From an archaeon (GTDB taxonomy: Archaea; Thermoproteota; Thermoprotei_A; Marsarchaeales; Marsarchaeaceae), in contig JAKAWJ010000004.1 of NCBI GenBank assembly GCA_021817005.1, positions 58,329-105,514 of the forward strand: 47,186 nucleotides of DNA, in the 5' to 3' direction. The notes under the pieces were generated by a model. The model did no database searches. It was not told the origin of the DNA and saw only the letters and a program-made list of their open reading frames with translations. Shown here piece after piece: positions 27,177 to 35,165 of this stretch. The position numbers and the translations under genes were made by a program. Every line of letters starts with the position of its first letter. Within the stretch, counting starts at the first letter, position 1.

Positions 27177-28241
27177 TCAACTGTCTTCCTTGACCCTCTT
27201 CAGGACCCGAAGGGCTATGAGCGTAATCCATTTGCTTGGCTTACCGGCCTCTTCGAGCCAAAACGGCTTGACGCTTCCCTCTACCCCAAATGAACTCTCG
27301 GTGACACCTGCTCCCAGGTCTGGATGGACCGCATCAATCAACCACGACCCGTCGCTCCGTCTCTTGTGCTTGAGAATTTCCAAGGCGGGCCGTAGGCGCC
27401 TGTCGCCTCCATATCCTAGACTCGTAAGCACGTCGAGCCCAATCAGGATGTCATAGTAATAGTGGTTTGGATAGTGAAACCTGAACCAAGGGGGGTATTT
27501 GCTCCTCCCTTCTCTGAATAACCCGCGCTCGAGATAGAATTCTGCCCCCCTCGCGATTGACTGCCTAATTCTCCTCGTTCGCTTTTGCCTGGGGAGGGCG
27601 GCGTAAGCCGCCATGGGCTCCCAGTTATCCAGTGTCCCGCGCTCTGGACCAAAACAGTTCCACCCACCGTCTTCCAACTGGTCTTCAAGCAATCTGTCAA
27701 ACAGCTTCTTTACCCTAAAGTCATCCGCGTAACCGAACTGAGTGAGCATGCGAGCGGTGTTGCCAACTATGCACGCTTCCTCATTAAAAAAATTGAAGGG
27801 TGAACGTGTTCTGAGCTTATAGTTGAAGAATAAATCTGCGACCTTTCTAATCCTTCTATCTTCCGACGTGAGCCCAAGGTCCGCAACCACGAGCGCCCTC
27901 CAGTTGGTCGCAACAAACTTCGGACGATAGAGAAATTCCATCCATCCAACAGGATCCTTGCTCCATGAAGGCAGTCCAGTTTCCCAGTAACCTCCTTGCC
28001 CTTGAAGCTTCAGCAGCTCCCTTGCCCAGCCCCGCGAGGCAATTCTTGAACGCACATTTCTGACTTCCGGATCCCTACTCTTGCGATCCAAGAGGTCTAT
28101 CAACGCGCTATGACGCACAGCTGGCTGATCTCTCTCAAGCAGCCAGTTCGATACACGTGTATCTACTTCTTCGTTCCCCGAAATATTCAATCTTTTTGCT
28201 CCTGGCCGCAATGCTATCTGCTTACGGAGCTTCATAAACAT
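27177..28241 (-). CDS. Squalene-cyclase/prenyltransferase-like toroid protein (paralogue of 39-998)
   Basis: 354 residues with the same architecture as the protein at 39-998: an N-terminal WLLERDQPAVRHSALIDLLD segment (compare WLLESEDPSIIYLTRKEILG), then GGYWE, LEDGGWNCFGP and FRFHYPNHYYYDILIGLDVL (compare LKLHYPLYWHYDVLQALNVL), and a C-terminal KWITLIALRVLK (compare QMITLNALRVLK). These shared blocks show common ancestry by duplication. Aromatic, Gly-rich repeats indicate the alpha-alpha toroid fold; no DxDD cyclase motif is visible. ATG at 28241 or 28235 is possible. Function unknown; it might bind rather than cyclise a hydrophobic molecule. Confidence 0.78.
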   Translation of the reverse strand: MFMKLRKQIALRPGAKRLNISGNEEVDTRVSNWLLERDQPAVRHSALIDLLDRKSRDPEVRNVRSRIASRGWARELLKLQGQGGYWETGLPSWSKDPVGWMEFLYRPKFVATNWRALVVADLGLTSEDRRIRKVADLFFNYKLRTRSPFNFFNEEACIVGNTARMLTQFGYADDFRVKKLFDRLLEDQLEDGGWNCFGPERGTLDNWEPMAAYAALPRQKRTRRIRQSIARGAEFYLERGLFREGRSKYPPWFRFHYPNHYYYDILIGLDVLTSLGYGGDRRLRPALEILKHKRRSDGSWLIDAVHPDLGAGVTESSFGVEGSVKPFWLEEAGKPSKWITLIALRVLKRVKEDS

Positions 28242-29602
28242 TTAAAACCAAACAATAACAGAAAGGTTGGTCTGCCGAAGCAGTGTTTGAGCGAAAAAAA
28301 TTAGCATCAAGAGCACACATTAATGATATCTCAACAAATACGTCGCTGCACAGGGTTCGCGAAACCGACACTTTCTATGTAATGGGGGCTGTCCTGAAAC
28401 CTTACAGGAACAATACACTGTGACGTTCCGATAAAGCGGTCTGAATTTGAGGATAAATTACCGCAAAATCAGGAGCCCATTGTGTTTCCATTTTCACAAA
28501 TCCTTGGCGGAGTAGTCTCGCTCAAAATTGGATTACGTCTGAGTGTTCCTTTCCGATCGCGGGGACAAAGATAGACCCGGCGTTTCATTCACGAGCTATG
28601 CAGAACCGCGGTGAGTGTTTTTGCAGACAACTTATTATTTATTGAAATAAACCAACACCGCACCGCAACACAAAGTCGTAACAGTTTCTCATTCTACTCC
28701 AGATTGTGCTTCTAATGCCTGTATAGACCGCTCACATGAGAATGAGATCTGATGGGTCCCATTCAGTCAGAAACGACGAAAACCTCAACATGATGCAAGG
28801 AGTGTCAATAACCCAGAACAAGAGATCTCGTTAGCTGGGCCTAGAAAGATTTTGACAGGGAGTAACCTCCACCCAAGCCCGAATCGCACGGGCTTACCAC
28901 TCTCGTGACAACAACTAGTCCAATCTAGGGGACAGGCTAGGGTGGTAGCGACACTTACGGGTGGGAATTTCCCATTGTCCACTGGTAATGTCGAGCATAT
29001 CTAGCCCAATCATCTGGACGCTTAACTAGCTTTAACCGCCTTCTCCAGAAAGGGTGCAGGTCTCTCTCCGCTAGTGGTAGGTTCTCATGCTGAATTACGA
29101 AAACGTGGCCCAGAATCGTAAGATGGTGGGCCGTGTGGGACTGGAGTTCAAATGAGTTCTTTACGAGGCGTTCTCAATTGTGCGAAGTATCTCTTATGTT
29201 ATCACAAATCGCAACCTGTTACCCTCTTTTGAAAAAAATTGAACAACCGTTCTGAGAAATCAGGTATCAAAGGAAACCAAGCCCACAGCAGATAGACGAA
29301 TGCTCAATGCAAATGCCAAAATGACTGATCCAAATACGCACCAAAAACTGACATTCTCTAAATGATGGAGGATACGACCAGTTAATCCTCTTCCCTTTTG
29401 AGCAAATATTTGCAAAACCCGAAAGGATGGTCCATAATGTCTCTAACACAGAAGGAGTGGCATTTATCATGCACAGTGATAGCAACATTATCCATTCCTC
29501 CACAGGAAGCGGCTCTGATTAACGTGAGCACTCCAAATACGAACGTAAAAAGGAACGCAGCTCGAAAAATTGATGCTCGGCGGAACAGAAGTTGCAATTA
29601 CT
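28242..29602. other. Gene-poor AT-rich gap of about 1.4 kb
   Basis: No convincing gene. Short frames (28785-28982 minus; 29382-29610 on either strand) lack domains. A minus-strand membrane-like reading near 29270-29390 (NVSFWCVFGSVILAFALSIR) may be debris. No tRNA, IS end or CRISPR repeat found. It probably belongs to the island that ends at tRNA-Arg(CCG). Confidence 0.35.
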
Positions 29603-29740
29603 TTATTTGACCATACCCGTCAACTCGGCTGATGGAGTGACAACAGCTCCAAGACCTAGCGAGGCGACCTGTAAGGCATTGTCGGACTGCATTTTAATAA
29701 GAGTCCTACGAGTTCCAGTAATCCCGTTTTCGGACACCAT
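29603..29740 (-). CDS. Possible small protein (45 aa)
   Basis: ATG 29740 opens a 45-codon frame with a balanced composition (GTRRTLIKMQSDNALQVASL, then LGAVVTPSAELTG). A TTTTAA element is present upstream but only about 14 nt from the ATG. It is divergent from the HEPN-like gene. There is no domain and it could be a chance frame or the start of a broken gene. Confidence 0.25.
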   Translation of the reverse strand: MVSENGITGTRRTLIKMQSDNALQVASLGLGAVVTPSAELTGMVK

Positions 29741-29867
29741 TTCAAGGGGTTAAAATACTCGCGTTAAACACTTATTTCTGCTATCTCAAGAAGAGGCCAC
29801 AACGGAGATTCAACCATTGGCAAAAAATGCTAAAAGACCTGAATTATAAATTAACATTGATGTCGTG

Positions 29868-30863
29868 ATGGAGGATAGCAAGAAGTCATTAGATTTGAAT
29901 AAGGGCTTTACAAGCATCTTAGAGCTTCGACCCTATATTGACATATTAATCACACAGCTTCAAAGTGGCATACCGGGCCGCGGAAACGAGAGCGAAGAGG
30001 ATTTTAAAATAGGAGTGGCCTATCTTGAATGTGCAAAACGAGACATTGCTGCGAGTAAATTGCTTTACAAGAAGAAAGATTACCCCAACTCTATTTATCA
30101 CTTGCAGCAAGCCACTGAGAAAATCGTCAAGGGATACTTCAAATTACAAACTTTGCTAAATCAGCCGCAAATTAGGCAGGTTGGTCATAAGACTCCAATG
30201 GCATATCTCCAATTATTAAAGAGTTATTGGCTCAAAAATTATTTGTTAGAACTCAAGCCACTGATTCACGGCGTTGATTTTAGCCCTCTAGACAATATCA
30301 TAGTTACTAAGAATAACTTGAATAGTAATTCGACAAGACTGGAACTTGCGAAACTGAACAGCGAGAGTATAGAAAAATTAATTTTGGTGATCGATTCGAT
30401 TTCTCCAGCGAAAGAGGAGTTAAGCTTCGAGTCGATCCTCAAGCAAAAGGGGATAACTTTGGATGAAGTGGAAACGCAGATATGGGAATTGGCCAAAAGC
30501 CTCGATTCATCAGTTGAAAGGGATGATTCGAAACCTCTAAAAATGGAGATAAATCAATTTTATCGTAAACTCAGAATTTCGTTATACGTGTTTGTCTCTT
30601 TGTATACCTTAGCCTTGATTACCTTTCCGCATGAGGAGTTCACACGATATCCTGACCGAGAGATAAAGCCGTCGCAATACACTGAAAATCTAGGAGTTGT
30701 CAGCGAATTTAATGCACTTATGGACAGAGTTGAAGGAATATACAAATATATTGAGTCAGAACTGATTCGAGAAAGCTCAAGGTGCGGGAATAGTAACATA
30801 ATTTTATTAAGGAGAATAGCTACGTTTTTGAAATATGGGCAGTCTGGGAAAAGCAAATGTTGA
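29868..30863 (+). CDS. HEPN-like helical protein, first gene of an unknown two-gene cassette
   Basis: 331 residues from ATG 29868 (GTG 29865 is also possible). Residues about 48-125 read like a HEPN domain: AYLECAKRDIAASKLLYKKK, DYPNSIYHLQQATEKIVKGY, then VGHKTPMAYLQLL. The classic Rx4-6H nuclease motif is not visible (only R-x3-H in RQVGHK), so it may be an inactive or variant HEPN. The C-terminal half is helical with one hydrophobic segment (LYVFVSLYTLALITF, about 240-255) that could be a membrane helix. AT-rich compared with core genes. It overlaps the next gene by 29 nt, and TTATAAAT at 29844-29851 is the likely promoter. HEPN proteins often serve in defence or toxin-antitoxin systems; that role here is inference. 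Confidence 0.6.
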   Translation: MEDSKKSLDLNKGFTSILELRPYIDILITQLQSGIPGRGNESEEDFKIGVAYLECAKRDIAASKLLYKKKDYPNSIYHLQQATEKIVKGYFKLQTLLNQPQIRQVGHKTPMAYLQLLKSYWLKNYLLELKPLIHGVDFSPLDNIIVTKNNLNSNSTRLELAKLNSESIEKLILVIDSISPAKEELSFESILKQKGITLDEVETQIWELAKSLDSSVERDDSKPLKMEINQFYRKLRISLYVFVSLYTLALITFPHEEFTRYPDREIKPSQYTENLGVVSEFNALMDRVEGIYKYIESELIRESSRCGNSNIILLRRIATFLKYGQSGKSKC

Positions 30864-31743
30864 TTTCAACGGAGAAATAGAGGTATCAGATACTTTTAGT
30901 ATCGAGGTGATTAATCAAGTTCCGTATGTTTTGTGGAGAACAAAAGTTCCTCTCAACCTAAACAAAACGCCCGAATCTCGTGGGAACCCAAATCAGCCCC
31001 CAGTTCAATATGGTGTAGAAATAGGTAGTGCAACTTTAAGATTATCATACAACGGTAAACCAATAACGGAAAGTTTTACTGAAGCACAACAAAGGGAGCT
31101 TAGATTCACCGACAATTTTGACTTCATAGTCTACCTGCCAATTGAAGCTTTGCATTTTATAGAAAAGCAAAGGCAAAATGACATCAACCTAGAGTTCCTG
31201 ATTCTGGGAACCTATTTTATCTTTCCGGAAAACGATCGGCAAGCAAGGACGCTCAAGCAATTTTCGCTGCCTTTTAAACAGAAATATACACAAACGGAAT
31301 GGGTTGAACTATTACGAAATACAGGCTACTCGGATAAGTGGATTATAGAGATCGACAGACCTAAAATTGAGGGCCTCAATGTGGTGATAGACTTTCTTAA
31401 CAAGGCTAGTAATGAACTGTATAATAATAAGAATCCGCCCGGAGTATTGGTCGAATTGAGGAAGGCATTCGAATCACTAGACCCTTTGATTTCTAGTAAG
31501 AAGGATAAGGTCAACGAAAAAATAGATGATGGTTCTCCGGGCGAAGAAAACCAGCCAAAGAAGAGCGAAAGAGTTGAAAAGATTAAAGCTGAAGTTAAGA
31601 GATTCTTACAAATAGGGCCTCATGAATCAATGGGGTACACAGTTTCCTACGCGGATGCGCTTTTAGCCTATAGGCTTGTGCTTTCATTGTTGCAGTATTA
31701 TTCCGAAGTGGTTTACCAAGTCAACAGAGAGACTTTTACATGA
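30835..31743 (+). CDS. Unknown protein, second gene of the cassette (beta domain plus helical C-terminus)
   Basis: 302 residues. The first ~165 residues look beta-rich (FSIEVINQVPYVLWRTKVPL, GVEIGSATLRLSYNG, then DNFDFIVYLPIEAL), followed by YTQTEWVELLRNTGYSDKWI and a helical region VVIDFLNKASNELYNNKN, VLVELRKAFESLD that resembles HEPN-like helix pairs. A charged linker (about 218-250) leads to a last helical segment SYADALLAYRLVLSLLQYY. No catalytic motif. The 29-nt overlap with the HEPN-like gene implies joint expression and probably a shared complex. I do not recognise the family; the beta domain plus C-terminal helices is reminiscent of sensor-effector proteins in defence islands, which is inference. 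Confidence 0.55.
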   Translation: MGSLGKANVDFNGEIEVSDTFSIEVINQVPYVLWRTKVPLNLNKTPESRGNPNQPPVQYGVEIGSATLRLSYNGKPITESFTEAQQRELRFTDNFDFIVYLPIEALHFIEKQRQNDINLEFLILGTYFIFPENDRQARTLKQFSLPFKQKYTQTEWVELLRNTGYSDKWIIEIDRPKIEGLNVVIDFLNKASNELYNNKNPPGVLVELRKAFESLDPLISSKKDKVNEKIDDGSPGEENQPKKSERVEKIKAEVKRFLQIGPHESMGYTVSYADALLAYRLVLSLLQYYSEVVYQVNRETFT

Positions 31744-31765
31744 TTCGAGCCAGTTGGTTCTAATG

Positions 31766-32080
31766 CTATTTCGATGACAAAACAACATTGATGGGTTTGT
31801 GGAAATTGGGTACGGCAGAAAAAGAAGTCTCGCTGTGCCCTGCTCTCATCTCCTGGTACCCCATGGAGTCTGTTACGACACTTTTCTCCACGTTTGTATT
31901 ATGTTTTGCCTTAGAAGGAAATGAGTTTTCGTAAACTCTGAATTGCTGGCCATATATCTCGCCCTTCTGCGCAAGATAATTCAGGAACAATCCGAACCTT
32001 GACTTGTATCTGCCTATGGTAACAGGCGATCTGATGGCATCGTAGAACTCTCTCGATGGCCGAGCTTCCTGAGCTTCCAC
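31766..32080 (-). pseudogene. Integrase N-terminal fragment next to tRNA-Arg(CCG)
   Basis: The first ~45 residues (SREFYDAIRSPVTIGRYKSR, then FGLFLNYLAQKGEI) resemble the SAM-like N-terminal DNA-binding domain of archaeal tyrosine recombinases. The rest of the 104-residue frame (GEIYGQQFRVYENSF onward) does not continue into a catalytic domain and no R-H-R-Y residues follow. It lies on the same strand as, and 46 nt beyond the 3' end of, tRNA-Arg(CCG), where such integrases insert. It is therefore taken as the remnant of an integrase of an element that used this tRNA. Confidence 0.5.
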
Positions 32081-32126
32081 GAATTATGCGGTATATTAAA
32101 CCCTATTTAAAGAACCTAGATAAGAG

Positions 32127-32201
32127 CGGGCCCGGAGGGATTTGAACCCTCGACTTGCGGCTCCGGAGGCCGCCGCCCTATCCATGCTAGGCCACGGGCC
32201 C
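32127..32201 (-). tRNA. tRNA-Arg(CCG)
   Basis: Acceptor GGGCCCG/CGGGCCC, D arm TGGCCTAGCATGGATAGGGC, anticodon stem-loop GCGGC-CTCCGGA-GCCGC (anticodon CCG), T arm GAGGG-TTCAAAT-CCCTC. No intron, no encoded CCA. It differs from tRNA-Arg(GCG) at 45764-45838 at two positions only. It lies 6 nt after the leuS stop, same strand, and may be co-transcribed. Confidence 0.93.
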
Positions 32202-32207
32202 GACGCG

Positions 32208-35165
32208 TCAAGTTGTCTTTGAATCTGTTTTGAAAAGCGTTAACGACGGCTTTAGAGGTATGGCGTTTGCGGCCCTCCTTGGATCTTCCGACTCATCTTC
32301 CCGGACAATACGCACCTTGAGACCATACGCCCTTTCAAGGTATCCGACAAGTGATTTGAGCGTATCAGTTTCAGATTCTGAGAGCGAAACCACAACTTCC
32401 AGTGGCTGAGACTTCCACTCGGCGAATACTTTGATCAAGCGCTGTGAGAGAGCGGGAGCGAGCCTCCTATCGCCTATCGCCGCGGAAACAGTCTGCACAA
32501 CCTCCGGACTCATTCTCCCGGGCGCCACCCCGTCTGAAACGAGGCCTTTGAAGGCCGCCACTTTCTGCGGCGATGCTACGGCAATCTCGATAGTGTCAGC
32601 TCCTGTCACTAAATGCAAGAGGTTGAGTACGTCCGCTTCGAGCTTCCTCGCGTATTCCTCTCGCGCAAGCACAAGCCTCTCGCTTTCACTCAGATTCTGC
32701 TCGACGTAACCTGACTCTTCAATCAATCCCTCCCCGCCCAGCTGATTGAAAGCCCATTGGGCGAGATGGGGAATGAATGGGTGGAGCAAACGGGTCCAGT
32801 CCTTTAAATAATCTGGAAGAGCCGAAGTATTCAGCTTGGCCGACCGCCTGATGTACCTTCGGTAGTCCTCCCAGGTCTCGAACAGAGCAGAGTTCAGGCC
32901 AGCGCGTATTCGCATGGCAGATACTGCTCTAGCGACTTCAGACGCACGCAGTTTTAGCGTGGCCCTGAACCACTCATCCACATCAGAAAATTCGGAGCCA
33001 GTCTTCTGCCAGCCTTTTACTTCCTCCACGAGCTCGACGAATGCATAGAGCTTGTCTACGGCTTCAAGGGCGGCCCTCTGATTCCAGTCAGGGTCGTCGA
33101 GGCCTTCGTTGCCGTTGAGGAGCGTGACGCGCGTAACATCCGCTCCGTAGGCGTCAATCGCGCTCTTCATGGAGATGCTGTTCCCTTTGGATTTGTGCAT
33201 GTGCGCGCCCTCAACTGTAAGCATGCCATTTGCAGATACGGCGCGGGGCCAGTCCTTTTCAGGAAAAAGCGCGCAGTGGTGAAAGATGAAAAATGTCAGA
33301 TGGTTGGATATCAGTTCCTTTGCCGAATTCCGCAGGTCGACCGGATACCAGTAGTCGAATTCGTTCTTTACGGATTCAACTACGCTCGCGTCCAGGCCGC
33401 ATGTTCTGGCAACCGAATCCAGACTGCCAGAGCCATAGAAAATAAAATCAAAAAATGCGCGATTGAGCTTCTCGGGGTCGATCTCCTTCGAATTCACAAA
33501 CTTGGACACCGTGTAATACGACATATACACCGTGGAGTCGCTCAGGGTCTCCACAATCCACTCCGGATCCCAGGGGAGCTTCGTTCCCATCCCTGACTTG
33601 CGGGCGCAGGCTTTGTCCTGAAGCCAATCAATCACTTCCGTGAACCACTGCCTGGCTTCGGGTGGATAGACTTCCATGGAGGAAAGTGCTTCCTTGGCTT
33701 TTCGCTTCCAAGCGGGGTCGCTATACCTGAGAAACCACTGGTTCTCGAGTATCTTGACGCGACACCTGTTCCCACAGCGACAGATAACGGCCTGAGGGAG
33801 CTCAAGGTAGGTTCCGCCCAGTCCAAGAGACACAAGCCTTTTCTGAATTTCGACCTTTGCCTGTGCTACGCTCATAGTGGCAAAGCCATCACAGTTTTCC
33901 TTGAGAGTGCCAGTGTGGAATTCAGCTCTGTACAGGGTTTCGGTTGCCTTCTGGGCCAGTGGGTCGTTCTGGTCGCGCGCCCCGACCTTCTCACATTCTT
34001 CAATTGCGGGAAATTCGCCATAGCCTCGCACTTTTATAATTGAAACTGGTTCCAAAGAGTCAATGAGCTCTCGCGAGAGATTAAGCCCCTGAAGCTCAGC
34101 CGGTGTCAGCTTGCGAAGGTCCCTGAGCGCCAAGTAGTCGTATGGCGCGTGTGCGGGAACGCTATAGACGACTCCAGTACCGAATCTGGTGTCCACGAAT
34201 TCTCCTGGTAATACCGGGAGCATTGTCTGAGAAAGAGGATTACGAACAGATGCTCCCAGAAGCTCTCTACCCCTGACGGATGCGATTACTTCTACCTTGT
34301 GTTTCTGGTCGGCTAACACATCTGCGCAGTAACTTGAAATCAGCCACTTGCGGCCATCAACAAGCGCAATCACGTATTCCCCGTCTGCTCGAATCCAGAT
34401 GTTCGTCGCCCCAAAAATGGTCTCAGGGCGGTAAGTCGCTGCAACGAAAAAGACATCGTTTCCTTTTGCAAACGAGGCATTCCCTTCAAGTGGGAAGAAC
34501 ACCAGCGCCATTTCGTCAGGCGAGACGCCTTCCCCTTCTGCTCTGTCGTGGTCACCTGTAGGGCTCATGTCAAACGGGCACCAGACTACCGGGTGAGTGC
34601 CCTGTGCAATGTAGCCGCGTTCGCGGAGCGTCACGTACTGCCACTCTATGAATTTGGAGTAACCGGTATTGTGTGCGGTCGTGAATTGCCTTCTCCAGTC
34701 AACTGATAGACCGAGCCTGGCCGCGGCCAGCCTGCCTTCCTTGGTAAAGTAATTCGCAAGGTAAATCGGGTCAGTAAACTTGGCCAGCTCAGACTCCGGC
34801 ACGAGGTCGCCCTTAGTCAGGCTGTCTATTGCTCTCTGTTCGCCTTCCTTTACTCTCTTAGCCAGGCCAACAATTGGCTCTCCCGTCCAGTGCCATGCGA
34901 AAGGAAACAATACATTGAAACCGAGAAGTCTGTGAAGCCTTGCGTAGACATCCACCCTGCTGTAGGTCAGTGCGTGACCGATGTGCAGAGAACCATTCAT
35001 GTATGGGTATGGCGCGCAGACCAGCTTCTTGGCTTTCCCTCGAACTGGTTCCACTTCGTAAGCCCGGCTCTCCTGCCAGAACTCCTGAACACTGGCTTCG
35101 ATCGACTTCAGTTTCTGGATCTTTTCGCTGGTCCCGACGCCGCCTGTACCCTCTTGAGGCATCAC
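32208..35165 (-). CDS. leuS: Leucyl-tRNA synthetase, archaeal type
   Basis: 985 residues, the usual archaeal length. Charges tRNA-Leu with leucine. Class I signatures: the HIGH motif in NGSLHIGHALTYSR (about residue 60) and the KMSKS motif in HKSKGNSISM. Between them is the CP1 editing domain (FAATYRPETIFGATN-like region VAATYRPETIFGATNIW) with its threonine-rich site. The C-terminal domains follow, with an anticodon-binding helical bundle. Its start overlaps the end of alaS by 4 nt (ATGA at 35162-35165), so the two synthetases are translated as a unit. tRNA-Arg(CCG) follows directly. Confidence 0.97.
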   Translation of the reverse strand: MMPQEGTGGVGTSEKIQKLKSIEASVQEFWQESRAYEVEPVRGKAKKLVCAPYPYMNGSLHIGHALTYSRVDVYARLHRLLGFNVLFPFAWHWTGEPIVGLAKRVKEGEQRAIDSLTKGDLVPESELAKFTDPIYLANYFTKEGRLAAARLGLSVDWRRQFTTAHNTGYSKFIEWQYVTLRERGYIAQGTHPVVWCPFDMSPTGDHDRAEGEGVSPDEMALVFFPLEGNASFAKGNDVFFVAATYRPETIFGATNIWIRADGEYVIALVDGRKWLISSYCADVLADQKHKVEVIASVRGRELLGASVRNPLSQTMLPVLPGEFVDTRFGTGVVYSVPAHAPYDYLALRDLRKLTPAELQGLNLSRELIDSLEPVSIIKVRGYGEFPAIEECEKVGARDQNDPLAQKATETLYRAEFHTGTLKENCDGFATMSVAQAKVEIQKRLVSLGLGGTYLELPQAVICRCGNRCRVKILENQWFLRYSDPAWKRKAKEALSSMEVYPPEARQWFTEVIDWLQDKACARKSGMGTKLPWDPEWIVETLSDSTVYMSYYTVSKFVNSKEIDPEKLNRAFFDFIFYGSGSLDSVARTCGLDASVVESVKNEFDYWYPVDLRNSAKELISNHLTFFIFHHCALFPEKDWPRAVSANGMLTVEGAHMHKSKGNSISMKSAIDAYGADVTRVTLLNGNEGLDDPDWNQRAALEAVDKLYAFVELVEEVKGWQKTGSEFSDVDEWFRATLKLRASEVARAVSAMRIRAGLNSALFETWEDYRRYIRRSAKLNTSALPDYLKDWTRLLHPFIPHLAQWAFNQLGGEGLIEESGYVEQNLSESERLVLAREEYARKLEADVLNLLHLVTGADTIEIAVASPQKVAAFKGLVSDGVAPGRMSPEVVQTVSAAIGDRRLAPALSQRLIKVFAEWKSQPLEVVVSLSESETDTLKSLVGYLERAYGLKVRIVREDESEDPRRAANAIPLKPSLTLFKTDSKTT

